Positions 1 to 8,978 of a stretch of 64,000 nucleotides of DNA are shown piece after piece. The DNA comes from Variovorax sp. J22G73. Its GTDB lineage: Bacteria; Pseudomonadota; Gammaproteobacteria; Burkholderiales; Burkholderiaceae_C. The notes beneath the pieces are model-generated. The model was not told the DNA's origin and made no database searches. It saw only the letters and a program-made list of their open reading frames with translations. Numbering within the stretch: the first letter of the stretch is position 1; every line of letters starts with the position of its first letter. Location: NCBI RefSeq assembly GCF_030317035.1, contig NZ_JASZYK010000001.1, forward strand, positions 1,364,001 to 1,428,000, in the 5' to 3' direction. The position numbers and the translations under genes are program-made.

Positions 1-928
1 CCAGCAGCACCGCCGCCGCCACGAACACCGCGGCGCCGCCCACCTCCCAGTTGGTGCGCAGGCCCGTGCTCAGGAAGAACACCGGCATCGCCACCAGCAG
101 CACGTTGTGGCGCAGGCCGTCGAGCTGCTTCTGGTCGAACCAGTCGGCGTCCATCACCGCGCCGGCGATGAAGGCGCCCACCATGTAGTGCAGGCCCGAC
201 CAGTCCGCCCCCAGCCCGCACGCCGCGAGCCACACCAGGCCCAGGAACCAGCGGTCTTTTTCGGGAATGCGCACCATCGCCCAGCGAAAGGCCGCGCTCG
301 CCACGGCGAACAGCGCAAGGAACGCGAGCTGCCTGCCCACGCGCTCCCAGTCCATGAGGATGAGCGCCAGCACGCCCCAGATCGCGATGTCGTCCAGGCT
401 CGCGTAGCGCAGGATGCGCTGGCCGATGGGCTGGCGCAGGATCTGCAGCTTCTCCATGAACAGGATCAATATCGGCAGCGCCGTCACCGCGCACGACATG
501 CCGATGCCCAGCACGAACTGCCAGGTCTGCGCCTTCGCCCCCATCCAGCCCGGAAACGCCAGCATCCCCAGCGCCGCCATGCTGCCGAACACCAGCGGCA
601 CGCCCAGCGCCAGCCCCGCGGTCACGCCGCTTTCGCGCCGGTGCTCCCAGGCCTTGCGCAGGTCGAGCTCGATGCCGGCGATCCACACGAACAGCATCAC
701 CGCCCACTGCGCGATGGCGTTGAGCGACTGGATCACCGGCGCGTTGAAGACGAACTTGTAGTACTCCGGAAACACCGCGCCCAGCACGCCCGGCCCGAGC
801 ACGATGCCCGTGACGATCTGCACCACCACCAGCGGCGCGAAATACTCGGTGCGACCGAGCCGCCACACGAGGTAGGGCGCGGTGAAGATGATCAGCATGG
901 CGATCAGGAAGATCTCGGATGTGCTCAT
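1..928 (-). CDS. Cation:proton antiporter, CPA2/Kef type (partial, C-terminal end outside window)
   Basis: Reading the minus strand from the ATG at 928 gives about 309 residues in open frame to the window edge, beginning MSTSEIFLIAMLIIFTAPYL. The protein is almost entirely hydrophobic helices with conserved-looking stretches such as VVVQIVTGIVLGPGVLG and MLFVWIAGIELDLRKAWEH, the pattern of the membrane domain of monovalent cation:proton antiporters (Na+/H+ or K+/H+ exchange across the inner membrane). The visible part holds roughly seven to eight membrane segments, and the remainder lies beyond base 1. It is divergent from the sigma-54 activator at 1023, with a 94-bp gap. The exchanged ion cannot be told from the sequence. 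Confidence 0.85.
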   Translation of the reverse strand, partial: MSTSEIFLIAMLIIFTAPYLVWRLGRTEYFAPLVVVQIVTGIVLGPGVLGAVFPEYYKFVFNAPVIQSLNAIAQWAVMLFVWIAGIELDLRKAWEHRRESGVTAGLALGVPLVFGSMAALGMLAFPGWMGAKAQTWQFVLGIGMSCAVTALPILILFMEKLQILRQPIGQRILRYASLDDIAIWGVLALILMDWERVGRQLAFLALFAVASAAFRWAMVRIPEKDRWFLGLVWLAACGLGADWSGLHYMVGAFIAGAVMDADWFDQKQLDGLRHNVLLVAMPVFFLSTGLRTNWEVGGAAVFVAAAVLL

Positions 929-1022
929 GGAAGGCGGGGCCGTGCGGCCTGAAAGAAAAGAGGGGGAAGCGCCGCAGTTTGTCATGGGCGCTGGCGGCGG
1001 GCGAGGGCGCTACGATCCCGCC

Positions 1023-2555
<1,533 letters not shown>

Positions 2556-2648
2556 ATGCCTGAGCGTCTGAACACGGGTCGGCCCGGCCGCATCGAGCGG
2601 GCGATACTCCCGCCCCTGAACACAAACCCAACCCAGACCCGACGACCC

Positions 2649-2999
2649 ATGAAGGCCCTTGCCCACATTGCCCGGCCCGCCGTTTGCCTCGTTTTCTGCG
2701 CCACCGCCGGCTTTTCCAGCCTCGCCAGCGCCGCCCCCCAATGCGCCAGCGAGGCCGTCGCCCGCGCCAGGAAGCTGCTGACCTTCCACTTCGGCGAGGA
2801 CGACCGCATCCGCATCAGCCCCGACGTGAAGGAGATGGCGCCCATTCGCAACCCCGCCAACAAGAAGCAGCAGTTCAAGGTGCTCGAGGTGTGGGGCAGC
2901 ATCTACAAGGGCGACTACCGCATGCGGCTCATCTACTACGTGTCGGGCAACGACTGCACGTTGATGGGCCAGGAAATTTTGGAGTACGCAAGCCTGTGA
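2649..2999 (+). CDS. Conserved hypothetical secreted protein, 116 aa
   Basis: Starts MKALAHIARPAVCLVFCATA with a signal peptide likely cleaved after SLASA (about residue 27). The mature domain of about 88 residues has two cysteines (PQCASE and NDCTLM) that could form a disulfide, and a basic or charged central part (RIRISPDVKEMAPIRNPANK). No catalytic motif is recognisable. It lies 93 bp downstream of the sigma-54 activator and its TGA overlaps the GTG start of the HNH gene, so the two are probably co-transcribed. Function unknown; periplasmic location is inferred from the signal peptide. Confidence 0.75.
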   Translation: MKALAHIARPAVCLVFCATAGFSSLASAAPQCASEAVARARKLLTFHFGEDDRIRISPDVKEMAPIRNPANKKQQFKVLEVWGSIYKGDYRMRLIYYVSGNDCTLMGQEILEYASL

Positions 3000-3271
3000 G
3001 CGTGAAGGCCCTGCGCTCCACCTTCGGGCCCAACTGCCACTGGTGCGGCCTGCCCATGGACTTCGACGAGCCGCACGGCCGGCCCGAGTCCGCGACCATC
3101 GAGCACCTGCTGGACGCCACGCTGGGCGGCCTGCGCTCGCAGAAGCACCGCCGCCTGGCGCACGCCGCCTGCAACCACGCGCGCAACGAGTTCAGGTTGC
3201 AGGCCGAGCGGCAGTTCAGGCAGTGGATCGCCGAACGCCAAGCCTCCGCGAAAACCCTGACTGATAAATAG
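2996..3271 (+). CDS. Small HNH-type endonuclease-like protein, 91 aa
   Basis: GTG start at 2996 overlaps the stop of the preceding gene (GTGA), suggesting translational coupling; a second GTG at 3002 is possible. The sequence has CHWCGLPM, then TIEHLLDATLGG, then HAACNHARNEF, which fits a compact HNH/McrA-like nuclease fold with a CxxC zinc site, an invariant His in the IEH motif and the Asn-His pair in CNHARN. Such stand-alone HNH proteins occur in many proteobacteria with no defined role. There is no restriction or toxin partner here, so nothing places it in a defence system. It ends immediately before the palindromic regulatory region of the ABC/PHB cluster. Confidence 0.7.
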   Translation: MSVKALRSTFGPNCHWCGLPMDFDEPHGRPESATIEHLLDATLGGLRSQKHRRLAHAACNHARNEFRLQAERQFRQWIAERQASAKTLTDK

Positions 3272-3280
3272 ACAGTCGAC

Positions 3281-3313
3281 TGAAATTCAGACACGGCAAG
3301 TGTTCTGGATTCA
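3281..3313. promoter_or_regulatory. Inverted repeat, candidate activator-binding site (UAS) of the sigma-54 promoter
   Basis: Arms TGAAATTCAGACAC (3281-3294) and GTGTTCTGGATTCA (3300-3313) are imperfect reverse complements around a 5-bp centre. The centre near 3297 is about 98 bp upstream of the start point predicted from the sigma-54 promoter at 3369-3384, a usual distance for bacterial enhancer-binding proteins. A further perfect 10-bp palindrome, CAGTCGACTG, lies at 3273-3282. Which of these, if any, binds the activator is inference. Confidence 0.45.
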
Positions 3314-3368
3314 GGCGAAGAGCGCTTTCCTCCAGCGAAGAAGCGTTTGTTATCAATAGGTTACCGGG

Positions 3369-3384
3369 TGGCACGAAGTGTGCA
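3369..3384 (+). promoter_or_regulatory. Sigma-54 (-24/-12) promoter
   Basis: TGGCACGAAGTGTGCA matches the sigma-54 consensus TGGCACG-N4-TTGCW with one mismatch (GTGCA for TTGCA). The invariant GG (3370-3371) and GC (3382-3383) are separated by exactly 10 bp. The predicted start near 3395 leaves a short leader before the Shine-Dalgarno AGGAG (3404-3408) and the ATG at 3416. A GAFTGA-containing sigma-54 activator is encoded just upstream. Confidence 0.75.
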
Positions 3385-3415
3385 ATATTCAGTCACCTTT
3401 ATCAGGAGACAAAGA

Positions 3416-4603
3416 ATGAACCGTCGCCACCTCGTCGCCCTGGCCGCACTCGCCGCCTGTGCCGCTGCCGCACCCGCCTGGGCCCAGTCCAACGAAATCC
3501 GCATCGCGCACATCTACAGCAAGACCGGCGCGCTGGAGGCCTACGGCAAGCAGACCCAGACCGGTTTCATGATGGGCCTGAACTACGCCACCGAAGGCAC
3601 CATGACCGTGGCCGGCAAGAAGCTGGTGGTCATCGAGAAGGACGACCAGGGCAAGCCCGACCTGGGCAAGTCGCTGCTGGCTGCCGCCTACTCCGACGAC
3701 AAGGCCGCGCTGGCCGTCGGCCCGACCGCCTCGGGCGTGGCGCTGGCCATGCTGCCGGTGGCCGAGGAGTACAAGAAGATCCTGCTGGTCGAGCCCGCCG
3801 TGGCCGACTCGATCACCGGCGACAAGTGGAACAAGTACATCTTCCGCACCGGCCGCAATTCGAGCCAGGACGCGATCTCCAACGCGGTGGCGGTCGACAA
3901 GGCCGGCGTTACCGTGGCCACGCTGGCCCAGGACAACGCCTTCGGCCGCGACGGCGTGAAGGCCTTCGGTGCCGCGCTGAAGAAGGCGAAGCTGGTGCAC
4001 GAGGAATACCTGCCGCCCGCCACCACCGACTTCACCGCCGGCGCGCAGCGCCTGATCGACAAGCTGAAGGACCAGCCGGGCCGCAAGATCATCTGGATCG
4101 TGTGGGCCGGCGCGGGCAACCCGTTCAAGATCGTCGACCTCGACCTGAAGCGCTACAACATCGAGATCGCCACGGGCGGCAACATCCTGCCGGCCATGGC
4201 CGCCTACAAGAGCCTGCCGGGCATGGAAGGCGCGGCGTACTACTACTTCGGCATTCCGAAGAACCCGGTGAACGACGCGATGGTGTCGGCGCACTACAAG
4301 GAATTCAAGACGCCGCCGGACTTCTTCACGGCCGGCGGTTTCTCGGCCGCGATGGCGGTGGTGACGGCGCTGAAGAAGACCAACGGCGACACCAGCACCA
4401 ACAAGCTCATCAGCACCATGGAAGGCATGAGCTTCGACACGCCCAAGGGCAAGATGACCTTCCGCAAGGAAGACCACCAGGCCATGCAGTCGATGTACCA
4501 CTTCAAGATCAAGGTGGACCCGGCGTTCGCCTGGGGCGTGCCTGAACTGGTGCACGAGATCAAGCCCGAAGAGATGGACATTCCCATCAAGAACAAGCGC
4601 TGA
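3416..4603 (+). CDS. ABC transporter periplasmic substrate-binding protein, branched-chain amino acid (Peripla_BP_6) type
   Basis: 395 residues with signal peptide MNRRHLVALAALAACAAAAP cleaved around AWA-QS. The mature protein begins NEIRIAHIYSKTGALEAYGK, the typical first strand and ligand loop of LivJ/LivK-like receptors, and continues with VGPTASGVALAML and TGRNSSQDAISNA. The start at 3416 has AGGAG 7 nt upstream and sits just downstream of the sigma-54 promoter. It is the receptor of the Liv-type importer encoded at 6332-10046, but the transporter genes are separated from it by the PHB depolymerase. Family membership predicts amino acids, amides or small carboxylates as ligand; the neighbourhood suggests 3-hydroxybutyrate or its oligomers, which is inference. 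Confidence 0.9.
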   Translation: MNRRHLVALAALAACAAAAPAWAQSNEIRIAHIYSKTGALEAYGKQTQTGFMMGLNYATEGTMTVAGKKLVVIEKDDQGKPDLGKSLLAAAYSDDKAALAVGPTASGVALAMLPVAEEYKKILLVEPAVADSITGDKWNKYIFRTGRNSSQDAISNAVAVDKAGVTVATLAQDNAFGRDGVKAFGAALKKAKLVHEEYLPPATTDFTAGAQRLIDKLKDQPGRKIIWIVWAGAGNPFKIVDLDLKRYNIEIATGGNILPAMAAYKSLPGMEGAAYYYFGIPKNPVNDAMVSAHYKEFKTPPDFFTAGGFSAAMAVVTALKKTNGDTSTNKLISTMEGMSFDTPKGKMTFRKEDHQAMQSMYHFKIKVDPAFAWGVPELVHEIKPEEMDIPIKNKR

Positions 4604-4631
4604 CCACGGCGCTTCAAGCCAACTGAACCCC

Positions 4632-4659
4632 GCGGCGCACGGAAGGCGCCGCCTCTTTT
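4632..4659 (+). terminator. Possible intrinsic terminator after the binding-protein gene
   Basis: Stem GCGGCGC (4632-4638) and GCGCCGC (4646-4652) with a 7-nt loop, followed by CTCTTTT. If active it would attenuate rather than end the cluster, giving excess binding protein over the downstream depolymerase and transporter, a common arrangement in ABC operons. Confidence 0.45.
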
Positions 4660-4705
4660 CGCCGCTTTCCTTTCGCCCCGGATGGCCGCCGGGCGAAGCG
4701 CCAGC

Positions 4706-4753
4706 GTTCGCATCCGCATGTGCGTTCGCATCCCCATGTGCGTTCGCGTGCGC
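4706..4753 (+). repeat. Short 18-bp tandem repeat upstream of the PHB depolymerase gene
   Basis: GTTCGCATCCGCATGTGC (4706-4723) is followed directly by GTTCGCATCCCCATGTGC (4724-4741), which differs at one base, and then by a partial third unit starting GTTCGCGTGCGC. It lies in the 221-bp gap before the depolymerase gene. The core GCATGTGCG-like words are partly palindromic, so a regulatory role is possible, but simple slippage is equally likely. Confidence 0.6.
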
Positions 4754-4824
4754 GGCGTGTTTCCACGGTCGATTCGTCAGTCTGCAGAGCAAGCGTTCTA
4801 TACCCACAACAGAAGGAGACAGCG

Positions 4825-6282
4825 ATGCCAGCGATGAGATTCAACTGGAAGGGACTTGCCGCAGCCGCGGCCATGGCGGTGGCGGCGCATGCCGCGACGG
4901 CGGCGGTGCCGCTGCCGGCGCTGGGCGCCAACCCGGCGGAGGTGAGCGTGTCGGGCCTGTCGGCCGGCGGCTTCATGTCGGTGCAGCTGCACGTGGCTTA
5001 CTCGGCCACCTTCAAGCGCGGCGCCGGCGTGGTGGCGGGCGGCCCGTTCTATTGCGCCGAAGGCTCGGTGCTCAACGCCACGGGGCGCTGCATGACGCAC
5101 AGCACGAGCATTCCGGTGGCCTCGCTGGTGAGCACCACCAACAGCTGGGCCGCCAGCGGCGCGATCGACCCGGTGTCGAACCTGAGCGGCTCCAAGGTGT
5201 ACCTGTTCTCGGGCACCTCCGACAACACGGTGAAGCAGGCCGTCATGGACGACCTGAAGACCTACTACCAGAGCTTCGTGCCCGCGGCCAACACGGTCTA
5301 CCGGAACAACGTGGGCGCGGGCCACGCCATGGTGACCGACGACTACGGCGGCGCCTGCAGCACCACGGCCTCGCCGTACATCAACAACTGCGGGCTCGAC
5401 CTGGCGGGCGAGATCCTCACGCAGCTCTACGGGCCGCTGAACCCGCGCAACAACGGCGCGCTGGGCGGCACCTTCACCGAGTTCAACCAGTCGGAGTTCA
5501 TCACCGGCCACGGCATGGCCGCCACGGGCTGGCTCTACGTGCCGCAGGCCTGCACCACCACCTCGTGCCGCGTGCACCTGGTGCTGCACGGCTGCAAGCA
5601 GAACTACACCGACGTGGGCGACCAGTACGTGAAGAAGACCGGCTACAACCGCTGGGCCGACACCAACAACATCGTGCTGGTCTACCCGCAGACCAGCACC
5701 GCGGCCACCAACAGCTGCTGGGACTGGTGGGGCTATGACAACGCCAACTACTCGAAGAAGTCGGGCCCGCAGATGGCGGCCATGAAGGCCATGATCGACC
5801 GCGTCACCGGCACGTCGGGCGGCAGCGGCCTGCCGGCGCCGGTGGGCGTGGGCACCTCGGGCGCGACCGCCAGCAGCATGGTGATCGGCTGGGCCGGCGT
5901 GAGCGGCGCCACCGGCTACAACGTGTACCGCGGCGGCAGCAAGGTGAACGCGTCGCCCGTCACGGCCACCAGCTACACCGACACCGGCCTGGCCGCGTCG
6001 ACCACCTACAGCTGGACCGTGGCCGCGCTGAACGCCAGCAATGCCGAGGGCGCCATGTCCGCCGCGGCCACCGGCAGCACGCTGGCCGGCAGCGGTGGCG
6101 GGGGTGGAGGCACCTGCTTCACCGCGAGCAACTACACGCACACCATCGCCGGGCGGGCCTACGCGCTGTACGGGCTCACGTACGCCTACGGCTCGAACCA
6201 GTCGATGGGCCTGTGGAACATCTACGCGACCACCACGCTGAAGCAGACCGGCCCCAACTACTACGTGATCGGCAGCTGCTGA
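4825..6282 (+). CDS. phaZ: Extracellular short-chain-length PHA (PHB) depolymerase, catalytic domain type 2
   Basis: 485 residues, with a signal peptide ending near HAATAA (residue 27). The lipase box GLSAGG puts the nucleophile at Ser46, close to the N-terminus and before the oxyanion-hole motif LVLHGCKQN (His255); this order defines the type 2 catalytic domain. Asp133 (GTSDNTV) and His167 (GAGHAMV) complete the predicted triad. A fibronectin type III linker follows (about 336-422), then a Gly-rich hinge and a C-terminal domain of about 58 residues bracketed by cysteines (TCFTAS...VIGSC) that should bind the polymer. ATG 4825 has AAGGAG upstream. It hydrolyses extracellular poly(3-hydroxybutyrate) to oligomers and monomer. 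Its position between an ABC receptor and Liv-type transporter genes is unusual and suggests coupled degradation and uptake. Confidence 0.93.
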   Translation: MPAMRFNWKGLAAAAAMAVAAHAATAAVPLPALGANPAEVSVSGLSAGGFMSVQLHVAYSATFKRGAGVVAGGPFYCAEGSVLNATGRCMTHSTSIPVASLVSTTNSWAASGAIDPVSNLSGSKVYLFSGTSDNTVKQAVMDDLKTYYQSFVPAANTVYRNNVGAGHAMVTDDYGGACSTTASPYINNCGLDLAGEILTQLYGPLNPRNNGALGGTFTEFNQSEFITGHGMAATGWLYVPQACTTTSCRVHLVLHGCKQNYTDVGDQYVKKTGYNRWADTNNIVLVYPQTSTAATNSCWDWWGYDNANYSKKSGPQMAAMKAMIDRVTGTSGGSGLPAPVGVGTSGATASSMVIGWAGVSGATGYNVYRGGSKVNASPVTATSYTDTGLAASTTYSWTVAALNASNAEGAMSAAATGSTLAGSGGGGGGTCFTASNYTHTIAGRAYALYGLTYAYGSNQSMGLWNIYATTTLKQTGPNYYVIGSC

Positions 6283-6331
6283 GGCCGCGCACCTTTTGTT
6301 TTTATCGACTTGCTGATTCGCATGACCAACG

Positions 6332-7096
6332 ATGCTTGAGACCCGAGAACTGACCATCCGCTTCGGCGGGCACGTGGCCGTCAACAACGTGAGCTGCGCC
6401 TTCGCGCCGGGCACGCTGACGGCCATCGTCGGCCCCAACGGGGCGGGCAAGACCACCTACTTCAACCTGATCTCGGGCCAGCTCAAGGCGAGCGCCGGCA
6501 CGGTCACGCTCGACGGGCAGCTGCTGTCGGGCCTGTCGCCGTCCGCGCGCACGCACGCGGGGCTGGGGCGTGCGTTTCAGCTGACCAACCTGTTCCCCAA
6601 CCTCACGGTGCTGGAGAACGTGCGCCTGGCCGTGCAGGCCACGCGCGAGGGCGCGCACCGGCGCGGGCTGAACCTGTGGAGCATCTGGAGCGACCACAAG
6701 GCGCTGACCGAGCGGGCCGACCAGATCCTGGCCGATGTGGCCCTGAAGTCGCGCGAGCACGCCACGGTGGCCAGCCTGCCGCACGGCGATCAGCGCAAGC
6801 TGGAGGTGGCGCTGCTGATGGCGCTGGAGCCGAAGGTGTTCATGTTCGACGAGCCCACAGCCGGCATGAACGCGGCCGAGGCGCCGGTCATCCTCGACCT
6901 GATCCGCAAGCTGAAGCAGGACAAGACCAAGACCATTTTGCTGGTGGAGCACAAGATGGACGTGGTGCGCGAGCTGGCCGACCGCATCATCGTGCTGCAC
7001 AACGGCACGCTGGTGGCCGACGGCGAGCCGGCGGAGGTGATCGCCTCGCCGGTGGTGCAGGAGGCCTACCTGGGCATCGCGAAGGAGGCCGCATGA
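6332..7096 (+). CDS. livG: Liv-type ABC transporter ATP-binding protein (LivG-like)
   Basis: 254 residues. Walker A GPNGAGKTT at 34-42, a signature region of the LivG form (SLPHGDQRKLEVALLMALEP) and Walker B VFMFDEPTAGMN. Length and the AGLGRAFQLTNLFPNLTV stretch are typical of LivG. It pairs with the second ATPase at 7093, whose ATG overlaps this stop (ATGA). It energises the permeases at 7982 and 8979. There is only a 49-bp gap from the depolymerase stop and no obvious terminator, so co-transcription with it is likely. The symbol denotes the family; the cargo need not be a branched-chain amino acid. Confidence 0.93.
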   Translation: MLETRELTIRFGGHVAVNNVSCAFAPGTLTAIVGPNGAGKTTYFNLISGQLKASAGTVTLDGQLLSGLSPSARTHAGLGRAFQLTNLFPNLTVLENVRLAVQATREGAHRRGLNLWSIWSDHKALTERADQILADVALKSREHATVASLPHGDQRKLEVALLMALEPKVFMFDEPTAGMNAAEAPVILDLIRKLKQDKTKTILLVEHKMDVVRELADRIIVLHNGTLVADGEPAEVIASPVVQEAYLGIAKEAA

Positions 7097-7821
7097 GCAC
7101 CGACAACCTCTTGACCCTCGAGGGCGTGCACACGCACATCGGGGCGTACCACATCCTTCACGGCGTCGACCTCGCGGTGCCGCGCGGGCAGCTCACCATG
7201 CTGCTGGGGCGCAACGGCGCGGGCAAGACGACCACGCTGCGAACCATCATGGGCCTGTGGCATGCGTCGCAGGGCAGGGTGCGCTTCGGCGACAAGGAAA
7301 TCACGACACAGCACACGCCGCAGATCGCCGGCCTGGGCATTGCCTACGTGCCCGAGAACATGGGCATCTTCTCGGACCTCACGGTGAAGGAGAACATGCT
7401 GCTGGCCGCGCGCGGCGCCAAGAACGCGCAGCAGATCGACGACACGCGGCTGAAGTGGATCTTCAAGCTGTTCCCCGCGGTGGAGAAGTTCTGGAACCAC
7501 CCGGCGGGCAAGCTCTCGGGCGGGCAGAAGCAGATGCTGGCCGTGTCGCGCGCCATCGTGGAGCCGCGCGAGCTGCTCATCATCGACGAGCCCAGCAAGG
7601 GCCTGGCGCCCGTGATGATCAACAACATGATCGACGCCTTCGCGGAGCTGAAGCGCAGCGGCGTGACCATCCTGCTGGTCGAGCAGAACATCAACTTCGC
7701 CCAGCGCCTGGGCGACTCCGTCGCGGTGATGGACAACGGCCGCGTGGTGCATGCGGGGTCGATGGCGGCGTTCTCCGAGGACGCGCAGTTGCAGCAATCT
7801 CTTCTGGGCCTGGCGCTATGA
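7093..7821 (+). CDS. livF: Liv-type ABC transporter ATP-binding protein (LivF-like)
   Basis: 242 residues. Walker A GRNGAGKTT at 39-47, signature LSGGQKQML, Walker B LLIIDEPSKGLAP and switch-His region ILLVEQN, all LivF-like. Translation starts at the ATG overlapping the livG stop, so the two ATPases are coupled and should form a heterodimer. The following permease gene does not follow directly: 160 bp with an inverted pair of repeats separate them. Confidence 0.93.
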   Translation: MSTDNLLTLEGVHTHIGAYHILHGVDLAVPRGQLTMLLGRNGAGKTTTLRTIMGLWHASQGRVRFGDKEITTQHTPQIAGLGIAYVPENMGIFSDLTVKENMLLAARGAKNAQQIDDTRLKWIFKLFPAVEKFWNHPAGKLSGGQKQMLAVSRAIVEPRELLIIDEPSKGLAPVMINNMIDAFAELKRSGVTILLVEQNINFAQRLGDSVAVMDNGRVVHAGSMAAFSEDAQLQQSLLGLAL

Positions 7822-7839
7822 CGTATTCGATGACTTGTT

Positions 7840-7956
7840 CCCTCTCCCGCTTGCGGGAGAGGGCTAGGGTGAGGGCAGGCGGCCTGTGCAATGGCCGCGC
7901 CCTCGCGTGGGTGCCGCTGGCCCTCACCCCAACCCTCTCCCCGCAAGGGGAGAGGG
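7840..7956. repeat. Inverted pair of REP-like palindromic repeats inside the ABC operon
   Basis: Copy 1 (7840-7876) begins CCCTCTCCCGCTTGCGGGAG and ends AGGGTGAGGGC; copy 2 (7920-7956) is its near-exact reverse complement, beginning GCCCTCACCCCAACCCTCTC. Each copy contains its own hairpin (CTCCC/GGGAG around CGCAAG or CTTGCG), and the two copies can also pair with each other over about 37 bp with only a few mismatches. The CCCTCACCC...CCCTCTCCC word is a dispersed repeat in many high-GC proteobacteria. Here it splits livF from livH and could stabilise or partly terminate the transcript. Confidence 0.85.
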
Positions 7957-7981
7957 AGCAAGACCAGCAGGGGGCGCGCGC

Positions 7982-8965
7982 ATGACCAAGCTCGACTTCG
8001 ACTGGAAGCCCCTCCTGCTCGCCCCCGTGCTCGCCCTGGTCGCGCTGCCCCTCACCGGCTCCTTCTCGACCTGGCTCACGCTCACGGTGGCCGGCCTGGC
8101 CATGGGCATGATCATCTTCATCATCGCCTCGGGTCTCACGCTGGTGTTCGGGCTGATGGACGTGCTGAACTTCGGCCATGGCGTGTTCATCGCGCTGGGC
8201 GCCTTCGTGGCCAGCAGCGTGCTCGGCCTGATGGGCGACTGGACCGGCTCTGGCGAGCTGTGGCGCAACCTGGTGGCGGTGTTCCCGGCCATGCTGGTCG
8301 CGATGCTCGTGGCCGGCGCCGTGGGCCTGGCGTTCGAGCGCTTCATCGTGCGGCCCGTGTACGGCCAGCACCTGAAGCAGATCCTCATCACCATGGGCGG
8401 CATGATCATCGGCGAGGAGCTCATCAAGGTGATCTGGGGGCCGGCGCAGGTTCCGCTGCCGCTGCCCGAGGCCCTGCGCGGCTCGCTGCTCATCGGCGAC
8501 GCCGCCATCAGCAAGTACCGCCTGCTCGCGGTGGCCGTCGGCGTGGTGGTGTTCGGCGTGCTCGCCTGGACGCTGGGCCGCACCAAGATCGGCCTGCTCA
8601 TTCGCGCCGGCGTGCAGGACCGCGAGATGGTCGAGTCGCTGGGCTACCGCATCGGCCGGCTCTTTGTGGGCGTGTTCGTGGTGGGCAGCGCGCTGGCCGG
8701 CCTGGGCGGCGTGATGTGGGGGCTCTTTCAGCAGAACCTGGTGCCGCAGATGGGCGCGCAGGTGAACGTGCTGATCTTCATCGTCATCATCATCGGCGGG
8801 CTGGGCTCGACGGGCGGGGCGCTCATCGGCGCGCTGCTGGTGGGGCTGATGACCAACTACATCGGCTTCCTGGTGCCCACGCTCACGCAGTTCGCGAGCA
8901 TCTTCCTGATGGTGGCCGTGCTGCTGTGGCGCCCGCAGGGCGTGTACCCCGTGGCGAACCGTTGA
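7982..8965 (+). CDS. livH: Liv-type ABC transporter permease (LivH-like)
   Basis: 327 residues, mostly hydrophobic with about eight membrane segments. FGLMDVLNFGHGVFIALGA matches the conserved LivH/LivM amphipathic segment, and GGLGSTGGALIGALLVGL matches the EAA-like coupling region near the C-terminus. The ATG at 7982 follows the REP-like pair by 25 bp, within a purine-rich stretch (GGGGAGAGGGAG) that may serve as ribosome-binding site. It forms the inner-membrane channel together with the permease at 8979. Confidence 0.92.
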   Translation: MTKLDFDWKPLLLAPVLALVALPLTGSFSTWLTLTVAGLAMGMIIFIIASGLTLVFGLMDVLNFGHGVFIALGAFVASSVLGLMGDWTGSGELWRNLVAVFPAMLVAMLVAGAVGLAFERFIVRPVYGQHLKQILITMGGMIIGEELIKVIWGPAQVPLPLPEALRGSLLIGDAAISKYRLLAVAVGVVVFGVLAWTLGRTKIGLLIRAGVQDREMVESLGYRIGRLFVGVFVVGSALAGLGGVMWGLFQQNLVPQMGAQVNVLIFIVIIIGGLGSTGGALIGALLVGLMTNYIGFLVPTLTQFASIFLMVAVLLWRPQGVYPVANR

Positions 8966-8978
8966 GGAGAAAGCCGTC

